DNA from: Eggerthella lenta DSM 2243
GTDB taxonomy: Bacteria > Actinomycetota > Coriobacteriia > Coriobacteriales > Eggerthellaceae
Length of the DNA stretch: 64,000 nt
Assembly: GCF_000024265.1 (NCBI RefSeq)
Contig: NC_013204.1
Coordinates: forward strand, 2,980,501 to 3,044,500
Direction: 5' to 3'
In this document: piece after piece, positions 1-6,695 of the stretch
Position numbering within the stretch: position 1 is the stretch's first letter
Layout of the letters: the number at the start of each line of letters is the position of its first letter
Notes under the pieces: model-generated
The model's input: only the letters and a program-made list of their open reading frames with translations
Told to the model about the DNA's origin: nothing
Databases searched by the model: none
Made by a program: the position numbers and the translations under genes

Positions 1-750
1 GCACTCGCGCACGCCCTTGCTCTCGGACTTGTCGGCAGCCACCACGTCGGCCTTGAACACCACCGAGCGCGCGATGGCCTCCTCTACTACCACCTCGTCG
101 CGCGCCGCCAGCGCGCCCGCCGCGTCGACCAGCCAGAAGAAGAAGTCGTCCGAGTCGATGACCGCGGACTTCGCTATCTCCGCGCAGCCGCAGGCCCACT
201 CGCGTTCGTCGAGCGTGGCCAGCGTGGCCGTGTCGGCGCACACGTACGCCGGCTGTTTGAACGCGCCCACGAGGTTCTTGCCGGCCGCCAGGTTGACGCC
301 GGTCTTGCCGCCCACCGAGGAGTCCACCATAGATAGCAGCGTCGTGGGAACCTGCACCACCGGCACGCCGCGCATATAGGTTGCGGCAACGAACCCGGCG
401 AGGTCGCCCACCACGCCGCCGCCGAGCGCCACCACCACGCAGTCGCGGCCGAGCGCAAGGCTGGCCATGGCCTCCCATATCTCTCCCGCCACCTCGACAG
501 ACTTCGAGCCTTCGCCCGCCGGCACGGCGATGTCGCTCACGCGGAACCCGGCTTGCGCGAGCGCTTCCTTCGCGTCGGCGCGATACAGCGGCGCAACGTT
601 CTCGTCGGTGACGACGAGCGCGCGGTCCGACTCGGCGAACACCGGCAGCTTGCGCAGATGCGCGCCCAGATTCGCCAGCACGCCGCCGCCGATGCGCACG
701 TCGTAGGCTTCTTCGCCGGGGATGTTGACGATCACTTTCGTTGCAGGCAC
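1..750 (-). CDS. aroB: 3-dehydroquinate synthase, partial (C-terminus beyond window)
   Basis: Second step of the shikimate pathway: converts DAHP to 3-dehydroquinate using NAD and a divalent metal, in the cytosol. My reading of the minus strand gives 250 uninterrupted codons from a GTG at 750. Visible family features are the NAD-binding GGGVVGDLAGF segment, the MRGVPVVQVPTTLLS stretch and VDSSVGGKTGVN. The family is usually about 350-360 residues, so the C-terminal third is outside the window. The GTG is chosen because AAGGAGG lies 7 nt upstream. It overlaps the end of aroK by 19 bp, so aroC, aroK and aroB are probably one transcript with coupled translation. Identification is firm. Confidence 0.95.
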   Translation of the reverse strand, partial: MPATKVIVNIPGEEAYDVRIGGGVLANLGAHLRKLPVFAESDRALVVTDENVAPLYRADAKEALAQAGFRVSDIAVPAGEGSKSVEVAGEIWEAMASLALGRDCVVVALGGGVVGDLAGFVAATYMRGVPVVQVPTTLLSMVDSSVGGKTGVNLAAGKNLVGAFKQPAYVCADTATLATLDEREWACGCAEIAKSAVIDSDDFFFWLVDAAGALAARDEVVVEEAIARSVVFKADVVAADKSESKGVREC

Positions 751-1301
751 AGGATGCCCTCCTTCTCGAGCGCGCTCTGCACTTCGCGCGCGATGGTAGC
801 CACGTTCTTGCCGGCGGTGTCGATGGTGAGGTCGGCCACCTCGGCGTACAGGGGCAGGCGCTCCTCGGACGTCTTGCGCGCGACATCGAGGTCCTGGAAC
901 AAAGGGCGCGTGGAGGTGTCGCTGATGCGCGACTTCGCCTCGTCGGCCGTGACCTTCAGGTACACGACGAACCCCGCATCGCGCAGGATGGCGCGGTTCT
1001 CATCGCGCTTCACCACGCCGCCGCCGCACGACACGAGCAGCGGCTCCTTGCCGGCCAGCTCGCGCAGCACGTCCGTCTCGATGGCGCGGAAGCCGTCCTC
1101 GCCCGCCTGCGCGAAGATCTCCTTCACGCGCTTGCCCTCGCGGCGCTCGAGGTACGTGTCCATGTCCACCGAGGCCACGCCGCAGGTGCGCGCCAGCCGT
1201 CGCGCGACCGACGTCTTCCCCGCGCCCATGAATCCCACGAAGAACACGGGGCGCGCAAGCTCCCCCACCACGCGAGGTCGTCTCGAAGCCTCGTGCCTCA
1301 T
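732..1301 (-). CDS. aroK: shikimate kinase
   Basis: Phosphorylates shikimate to shikimate 3-phosphate with ATP. The 189-residue protein has a P-loop (GFMGAGKTS, residues ~23-31), the substrate-binding VDMDTYLE segment and a CGGG motif near residue 93, all standard for the family. Its length is slightly above the usual ~170 because of an N-terminal extension of about 15 residues. The start ATG overlaps the aroC stop as ATGA, which supports this start and translational coupling. It lies between aroC and aroB in a shikimate operon. Confidence 0.96.
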   Translation of the reverse strand: MRHEASRRPRVVGELARPVFFVGFMGAGKTSVARRLARTCGVASVDMDTYLERREGKRVKEIFAQAGEDGFRAIETDVLRELAGKEPLLVSCGGGVVKRDENRAILRDAGFVVYLKVTADEAKSRISDTSTRPLFQDLDVARKTSEERLPLYAEVADLTIDTAGKNVATIAREVQSALEKEGILCLQRK

Positions 1302-2470
1302 CGCGCCATCGTCCTGAGCCGCTGGCGGTACGCTTTCACGGCCGCCTTGATGTCGGCCATGTTATCGCGCCCGAACTTCTCGAGGTACGCCTCGGCCAGC
1401 ACGAACGCCACCTCGCTCTCGGCCACCACGGCGCAGGCGGGAACGGCGCACGTGTCGCTGCGCTCCTTCGACGCCTCTTCGACTTCCAACGTGTCGAGGT
1501 TCACCGTCTCGAGCGGCGTCATGAGCGTGGGAATGGGCTTCATGGCCGCACTCACGATGAGGGGCATGCCCGTGGTCATGCCGCCTTCGAGGCCGCCCGC
1601 ATTGTTCGACGTGCGCACGAAGCCGACCTGCTTGTCCAGCGCGATGGGGTCGTGCACCTCGGAGCCCACGCGGCGAGCCGCTTCGAAGCCCAGACCGAAC
1701 TCGACGCCCTTGATGGCAGGGATGGAGAACAGCGCCGCTCCCAAACGCGAGGTCAGACGATCGTCCGCCGTAGCGTAGCCGCCCACGCCCGGCACGAGCC
1801 CCGTCACCACGACGCGGAACGTGCCGCCCAGGCTCTCGCCCGCGTCTTTCGCGCGGTCGATCTCGGCCTTCATGGCCTCCGTCGCCTGTTCGTCGGGACA
1901 GCGCACCTCGCTCGTCTCGATAGCCAGCGGCTTGTAGTCGGGAGCGTTCATGAGCGCGTCGTCCTCTTTGAAGGACGCGCTTCCGATGGACGTGACGTAC
2001 GAGAACACCTCCACACCCAGGTCGGCCAAGAACTCGCGCGCGATGCCGGCCGCCGCCACGCGCGCAGCCGTCTCGCGGGCGCTTGCGCGCTCGAGGATGT
2101 TGCGGCAGTCGGACGTGTCGGTTTTGAGCGCCCCCACGAGGTCGGCGTGGCCGGGGCGTGGCGTGACCTCACGGGCGAGGTCGGACGGAGCCTCGCCGAA
2201 CGTGGCCATGCGATCGGTCCAGTTCTCCCAGTCCCGGTTGCGCACCACGAGCGCGATAGGAGTTCCCAGCGTGCGGCCGAAGCGCACGCCGGAGACGACC
2301 TCCACGGTATCGCGCTCGATACGTTGGCGGCCGCCGCGCCCGTAACCGGACTGACGACGAGAAAGGTCGGTGTTGATCTGCGATTCGGAGATCTTCAAGC
2401 CCGCGGGCACGCCTTCGACGATGGCCGTCAGGCACGGACCGTGGCTCTCGCCTGCTGTTAGGTATCGCAT
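1298..2470 (-). CDS. aroC: chorismate synthase
   Basis: Final common step of aromatic biosynthesis: converts EPSP to chorismate with reduced flavin. The 390-residue protein starts MRYLTAGESHGP, the canonical N-terminus of the family, and contains RQSGYGRGGRQRIE and the SGVRFGRTLGTPIA segment. A purine-rich GGAAAG lies upstream of the ATG. First gene of the aroC-aroK-aroB run; the intergenic stretch upstream separates it from aroE. Full length, nothing unusual. Confidence 0.97.
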   Translation of the reverse strand: MRYLTAGESHGPCLTAIVEGVPAGLKISESQINTDLSRRQSGYGRGGRQRIERDTVEVVSGVRFGRTLGTPIALVVRNRDWENWTDRMATFGEAPSDLAREVTPRPGHADLVGALKTDTSDCRNILERASARETAARVAAAGIAREFLADLGVEVFSYVTSIGSASFKEDDALMNAPDYKPLAIETSEVRCPDEQATEAMKAEIDRAKDAGESLGGTFRVVVTGLVPGVGGYATADDRLTSRLGAALFSIPAIKGVEFGLGFEAARRVGSEVHDPIALDKQVGFVRTSNNAGGLEGGMTTGMPLIVSAAMKPIPTLMTPLETVNLDTLEVEEASKERSDTCAVPACAVVAESEVAFVLAEAYLEKFGRDNMADIKAAVKAYRQRLRTMAR

Positions 2471-2599
2471 AGTCTGTCGCTTTCCGCGCTGATACGAATG
2501 GTTCGCATCGTATTGTACCCTACCGTTCAGGCAAGGCTAGCGAAAAGCAGGTCGCACGCCGCATCCGCATCGAATGAGGCATCAACCCCATCCCTATGG

Positions 2600-2830
2600 C
2601 TCACGTACTCGTCATCCTGAGCGAGCACAGCATTCGACAGTCCAGTGGACTGTCGAACTCCCGAGCACGCGGAGCGAGCGCAGGGAGGCTCCGCGAAGCG
2701 GGGACGCGAAGGATCCCGTACGGTGCCAACCGAGACGCTTTCAGCTGGCGCCTCACGGGATCCTTCGACTCCGCGCTACGCGCTCCGCCCAGGATGACGA
2801 AGCAACCAGTCGGTTCCGTTCAGGATGACG
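2600..2830. repeat. palindromic intergenic repeat (GTCATCCTGAGC type)
   Basis: The aroC-aroE gap holds no convincing gene. It contains GTCATCCTGAGCG near 2611 and the reverse form CAGGATGACG near 2792 and 2822, which fold back on each other. A perfect palindrome lies inside at 2633-2657 (TTCGACAGTCC-AGT-GGACTGTCGAA), and GGATCC-type arms (cgggatccttcg / cgaaggatcccg) lie between. The same GTCATCCTGA/TCAGGATGAC unit occurs at 18100-18185. This looks like a dispersed, transcribed palindromic repeat rather than a coding feature. Function unknown. Confidence 0.7.
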
Positions 2831-2835
2831 GAAGT

Positions 2836-3783
2836 CTACAGGTCGAACCCTGCCGCTTCCGCCATCAAGGCGAACAGCTCGTCGTCAGACAGGGCGACGT
2901 CGACCTCGGCGAGGTCGCACACGGCGTGCACGGTAGCCACCGCCTGCGCTACCAGCATCCCGGCGCCGTCGTGCACCGTACATCCCGCTTCGCGCGCGGC
3001 GCGCACGAGCGCCGTCTCGCCGTGGCCGTATACCGCGTCGAACACGGTCTGCCCCGCGCTCAGAAGCTCGACGTCGAACGGCGAGCCGTCGCCCTCGTTC
3101 ATGCCGAGCGGCGTCGCGTTCACCACGAGATCGGCGGCGGCCAGCGCCTTCGTGGACGTGGTGTAGCTGCCGAACTTGAACGTGGTGCGCTCGTAAGCCG
3201 TGCGGAAGCTGCGATGGTGCGCCTGCGCTGCCGGCAGGTCCACCGTGGCATTTGCCAACAGGCCGAACCGCTCGACGTAGCCTTCGAGCACCTTGCGGGA
3301 GCGCTCCTTGTCGCGCCCGACCAGCATGGCCACGTCCGCCCCGGCGATGGCGCATGCGTGCAGGATGGACAGCGCCGTGGGGCCCGTGCCGCACACGGCC
3401 ACGCGCTTGCCTGCGAAGCAAAAGCCCGTGCGCTCCAAGTACGCCACGCAGCCCTGGCCGTCGGTGTTGAAGCCGATGAGCGCGTCACCCTTCTTCACCA
3501 GCACGTTCGCGCCCTGGGCGAGCTTCGCCGTGGCAGCCTTCGCCGTGGCGGCCTCGAACGCGAGCGGCTTGTACGGCGTGGTGATGTTGATGGACAGGAA
3601 GCCGCGCGCCTCCACGAACGAGCGCGCCTCTTCCTCGGTCGCGCAATCAGCCAAACCGTAGCGCCACGGCAATCCTAAGCGCTCGTACACGGCGTTGTAC
3701 ATCGCGGGCGACGAAGAGTGCGCAATGGGATGTCCCAAGAGGTACAGGCTCTCGGCCGGCCGTTCGGCTTGCGTGTCGGTCAT
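2836..3783 (-). CDS. aroE: shikimate dehydrogenase
   Basis: NADPH-dependent reduction of 3-dehydroshikimate to shikimate. The 315-residue protein has the substrate-domain motif YLLGHPIAHSSSPAMYN (residues ~13-29), the catalytic-lysine segment INITTPYKPLAFEA, the glycine-rich VCGTGPTALS loop of the Rossmann domain and a VVNATPLGMNEGDGSP motif. It is longer than the usual ~280 residues because of an insertion after the Rossmann loop. AAAGGATCG lies upstream of the ATG. It starts the run aroE-separate from aroC, downstream of yqeG with a 27-bp gap. A quinate/shikimate dehydrogenase preference cannot be excluded. Confidence 0.92.
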   Translation of the reverse strand: MTDTQAERPAESLYLLGHPIAHSSSPAMYNAVYERLGLPWRYGLADCATEEEARSFVEARGFLSINITTPYKPLAFEAATAKAATAKLAQGANVLVKKGDALIGFNTDGQGCVAYLERTGFCFAGKRVAVCGTGPTALSILHACAIAGADVAMLVGRDKERSRKVLEGYVERFGLLANATVDLPAAQAHHRSFRTAYERTTFKFGSYTTSTKALAAADLVVNATPLGMNEGDGSPFDVELLSAGQTVFDAVYGHGETALVRAAREAGCTVHDGAGMLVAQAVATVHAVCDLAEVDVALSDDELFALMAEAAGFDL

Positions 3784-3810
3784 AACGATCCTTTCGCTCG
3801 CTCGTTCACA

Positions 3811-4371
3811 TCAGACGCCCTGCGCGTCGGGTTCCTCATCCTCGCAGGGGACGGCGTTCTGCGACGTCGATGCGGCGCCCTCCGGCTTACGCTCGCCCAT
3901 GACGACGCGCTCGAAGTTGCGCAGCAGCAGCGTATGGGGCAGATCCTGCTCCACCAGCGGAGCCAGCAGATACGCCTTCATGCCCAGAAAATGCGCGCCC
4001 ATGACGTCGGTGACCAGCTGATCGCCGATGACCACCGTCTCGGAACGCTTCGCTCCCAGCTTGCGCAAAGCCATGAGGAACGCGGGCGGCAACGGCTTGA
4101 CGGCCTTCGCCACGATGGGCAGCGAAAGACGGTTCGCCAGCTGGTACACCCCTTCGTGCCAGTTGTTGGACACAAGGCAGAACGTAATGCCCGCATCGCG
4201 CGCCTTCGCCAGCCAGAACCCCACATCGCGCGGCACTTCGTGGGTGTCACGCGTGAGGATGGTGTTGTCCACGTCCAGCAGCACGTTGCGAAAGTCCAGC
4301 GCCAGCAGGTCGCGGTCGATATCGATGCGCGAGATGCGCGCAAAGTAGCGGTCGGGTTCGAGAAAAGCCAT
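3811..4371 (-). CDS. YqeG family HAD-type phosphatase
   Basis: A 186-residue HAD superfamily subclass IIIA hydrolase of the YqeG family. Visible motifs in order are LLDVDNTIL (nucleophile Asp, residue ~33), VSNNWH (motif II), a lysine in VAKAVKP and GDQLVTDVMGA (motif IV acidic pair). All catalytic residues are present. Members are commonly found next to shikimate genes and mltG/ruvX genes; the physiological substrate is not established. It lies 18 bp after mltG and 27 bp before aroE on the same strand, so is probably co-transcribed with both. Confidence 0.88.
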   Translation of the reverse strand: MAFLEPDRYFARISRIDIDRDLLALDFRNVLLDVDNTILTRDTHEVPRDVGFWLAKARDAGITFCLVSNNWHEGVYQLANRLSLPIVAKAVKPLPPAFLMALRKLGAKRSETVVIGDQLVTDVMGAHFLGMKAYLLAPLVEQDLPHTLLLRNFERVVMGERKPEGAASTSQNAVPCEDEEPDAQGV

Positions 4372-4389
4372 GGCGTTGTCGCTAACGGC

Positions 4390-5547
4390 CTAGGAGAACG
4401 TCTGCTGATGCTCTTCGTACGTTTCGCTGAAGTAGTACTGCATCGTACCGCTTTCATCAGGCGCGAAGTAGAAGAAGAAGTAGTTCGTCTGCGCAGGGTT
4501 GCACACGGCTTGCAGGCAATCGAGACCCGGCGAGCAGATGGGCGTGGGAGGCAGACCCGTGTTCGTGTAGGTGTTGAACGGTGTTGGATTCTTGATATCC
4601 TCGGGGGTGGGGTCGTGACCCAGCTCGTAAGCCGTGGTCGCATCGCTTTGCAGGAAGCCGTAGTTCGGATCGCCGAAGTTGTTCAGGCGGTTGTAGAACA
4701 CCGAGGCCACCTGGGCGCGGATCTGCTCGTCGCCCGACGACTCGCGCTCAACGATGGAAGCCAGCTTCACGGCATCGTAGATGGTGAGGCCCTGGCTTTG
4801 CGGGTAGGACCAATCGAGCCCCGACGTCTCGGTCTTGAACTGGTCGAGCATCATGCGCACTACCGACTCGGCCGTGGCATCGTCGCCGATCTCGTACGTT
4901 TTCGGGAACAGGAAGCCTTCCAGGCTGTTCGTGCCCGCGTCGGCCAGGAAGTCGTAGTCGGCCGCGTATGAGCTGGCATCCGACGCAGCGGCCGTGAACG
5001 CGTCCGCCGTGATGCGATTCTCGGTGAAGGTTGCCACGCTCTGGGCAACGGCCTCGAGCGTGCTTCCTTCGGGGATGGTGAGCGCGTTCGCCACCGGACC
5101 GGCCGTCAGCTGGTTGATGATGGCGTCGAGCGACATACCGCCCGCGAATGTGTAGGTACCGGGCTTGAGCTGGGAATCAACGCCCATCTCGTTGACGCGC
5201 TTCGTGAAGTCTCCCGCATTGGAAACCAGACGGGCTTCCGCAAGCTGCTCTCCGACGACCTTGGCACCAGCACCTTCGGCCACCGTGATCGTGGCCTCCT
5301 GACCCTCGGCCAGAAGCTCGACCGATTGCGCGGAACAGCTGTTGAACAGGGTGAGCGCGCCCCACGCCAAACCTCCGACGACAAGAACGGCCAAAACGGC
5401 GGCGACTATAGCAGGAGCCTTGCTTTTCTTCGGGCGGATATAGCTGGTATCGTACGTACGGAACTGGCGCTCGCCCCGGGCATGAGCCGAGCGAGCTGCA
5501 TGGTTCGGACGCTGAGAATAGGTGACTTGCTTCCTGTGCTGGGGCAT
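4390..5547 (-). CDS. mltG: endolytic murein transglycosylase
   Basis: Membrane-bound YceG-family lytic transglycosylase that cleaves nascent glycan strands and sets glycan chain length. The 385-residue protein has a basic cytosolic N-terminus, one membrane segment at ~residues 45-68, a LysM-like fold and the YceG catalytic domain, with the conserved glutamate in LASIVERESSG. An AGAGGA precedes the ATG by 8 nt. Operon order on the minus strand is ruvX, mltG, yqeG, a common arrangement in Gram-positive bacteria. Confidence 0.92.
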   Translation of the reverse strand: MPQHRKQVTYSQRPNHAARSAHARGERQFRTYDTSYIRPKKSKAPAIVAAVLAVLVVGGLAWGALTLFNSCSAQSVELLAEGQEATITVAEGAGAKVVGEQLAEARLVSNAGDFTKRVNEMGVDSQLKPGTYTFAGGMSLDAIINQLTAGPVANALTIPEGSTLEAVAQSVATFTENRITADAFTAAASDASSYAADYDFLADAGTNSLEGFLFPKTYEIGDDATAESVVRMMLDQFKTETSGLDWSYPQSQGLTIYDAVKLASIVERESSGDEQIRAQVASVFYNRLNNFGDPNYGFLQSDATTAYELGHDPTPEDIKNPTPFNTYTNTGLPPTPICSPGLDCLQAVCNPAQTNYFFFYFAPDESGTMQYYFSETYEEHQQTFS

Positions 5548-5568
5548 GGAACTGATCCTCTTCTTCCA

Positions 5569-5985
5569 TCAAGCCTCACGGCGCGCGTCAAGCCACGCCT
5601 GCAAAAACAAACTTGCGGCTATCATATCTATTTTGCCGCGCATGGCCTTCTCGGTCATGCCCTTTTCACGCAAACTCCGTTTGGCTTCCTGCGAACTTAA
5701 CCGCTCATCAGCGAATTCGTAAGGGATGCCGCAGGCGTCGGATATGGTTTTCGCCGCTTTCCGAATGCGCGCGGCCTGAGGCCCCTCCGCGCCCGCCATG
5801 GTGTAGGGAAGTCCGCACAGCAGCAGCTCCGGCTCCCAATCCTCAAGCGCTCGCTGGAACGGCTTCGCGCAGTTCAGCACTTCCGAGGCGGGCAGCACGG
5901 CCACCGGAGAAGCCACCCGCTCCCCCGGATCGCTCACCGCAACCCCCACGCGCGTCTCCCCAATATCCAAAGCCATAATTCGCAT
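5569..5985 (-). CDS. ruvX: putative pre-16S rRNA nuclease / Holliday junction resolvase-like RuvX (YqgF)
   Basis: RNase H-fold protein of the YqgF/RuvX family, thought to mature the 16S rRNA 5' end and also described as resolvase-like. From the ATG at 5985 it is 138 residues, the usual length. Conserved acidic sites appear as MALDIGETRVGVA, CGLPYTMAG, FADERLSSQEA and KIDMIAA. A start at 6000 is also open, but GAAAGGG lies about 7 nt before the 5985 ATG, which also gives the standard N-terminus. The start is 21 bp upstream of mltG's coding region on the same strand. Confidence 0.9.
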   Translation of the reverse strand: MRIMALDIGETRVGVAVSDPGERVASPVAVLPASEVLNCAKPFQRALEDWEPELLLCGLPYTMAGAEGPQAARIRKAAKTISDACGIPYEFADERLSSQEAKRSLREKGMTEKAMRGKIDMIAASLFLQAWLDARREA

Positions 5986-6148
5986 GATGAGCCCTTTCAT
6001 GTTACCGGCGGATACGCGCGGCTTTCCGCTTTCAGCCTATTGTACGTCAATGCGGCAACCTGGCGAAGAGCGCAAGCATGCTCGCAACCTCTTTTGAGAA
6101 AATCGCACGGTCGATAGACGGCGGCTTGTCGTCGAGGTGCGAGAATAT

Positions 6149-6298
6149 GGCAAAAATTTTGAGCTAGGTGAATGTGGGACGCCAGAAGACCGTCTTTGCA
6201 TCGTAACTTATGCGCAAAACACCTGGTCGGTTTTCTCACACGCTCGCTTTTAGCCAAGTTAGATATATGTAACTTTTACCTACCTCGAAATTCTTGCC
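6149..6298. promoter_or_regulatory. inverted pair of a 24-bp motif in the alaS-ruvX gap
   Basis: Two copies of GGCAARAATTTYGAG followed by STAGGTRAA face each other: plus strand 6149-6172 and minus strand 6275-6298. They match at 20 of 24 positions and are separated by 102 bp. The region is noticeably AT-richer than its surroundings. Placement upstream of ruvX (minus strand) suggests either two protein-binding sites or the arms of a foldback element. I see no convincing gene between 5986 and 6695; the 86-codon frame at 5997-6257 has no recognisable features. Confidence 0.5.
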
Positions 6299-6429
6299 AA
6301 AATCAACCCGCCAAACGACCGAATAGGATTTCTCGATCCGTTTCGCACGCCCCAGGTTGACGAAGACGACAAGACGGTCACGCGCGTCCCGAAGAGGCAA
6401 GCGAGGCAGCATGATCACTCCCCAGGATG

Positions 6430-6461
6430 AAAAAAGGGCTTCTCCGATTCACGGAGAAGCC
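6430..6461 (-). terminator. intrinsic terminator downstream of alaS
   Basis: Read on the minus strand: a 10-bp perfect stem GGCTTCTCCG / CGGAGAAGCC (6437-6461) with a 5-nt loop, followed by C and a run of six T (6430-6435). It lies ~230 nt after the alaS stop and would end the alaS transcript. Confidence 0.8.
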
Positions 6462-6531
6462 GCCGAAAAAGACGCCCCGCAGGTTGAAGCGCCGCTCGCA
6501 GAGCCGGTGCCCCCAGCGGAAGAACCGCCTC

Positions 6532-6684
6532 GGGCGCCGTGCCGAGGGGTGCGCCGCGAGATTTCCCCTTCGGGACTTGTCACGCTTCGCTTCGCGACGC
6601 CGCACCCATCGAGTCGAAACGTCCTGTGGACGTTTCGAGCGAGCTCGGGACCGCCTGGGCGCCGCACCCCTCGGCACGGCGCCC
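6532..6684. repeat. long foldback element after alaS
   Basis: Perfect 22-bp inverted repeat with arms 6532-6553 and 6663-6684 (core GGCGCCGTGCCGAGGGG). A second palindrome lies inside at 6614-6638 (TCGAAACGTCC-TGT-GGACGTTTCGA). The inner palindrome has the same GTCC-N3-GGAC centre as the one at 2633-2657 in the aroC-aroE gap. The element begins 12 bp after the alaS stop, so it is probably transcribed as a long hairpin. Related to the palindromic repeat class of this genome; function unknown. Confidence 0.65.
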
Positions 6685-6695
6685 AGCCAACAACC

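Noticed and set aside
5997-6257. 86-codon minus-strand frame upstream of ruvX
   Set aside because: No family features; it runs across one arm of the inverted motif pair and has no ribosome-binding site.
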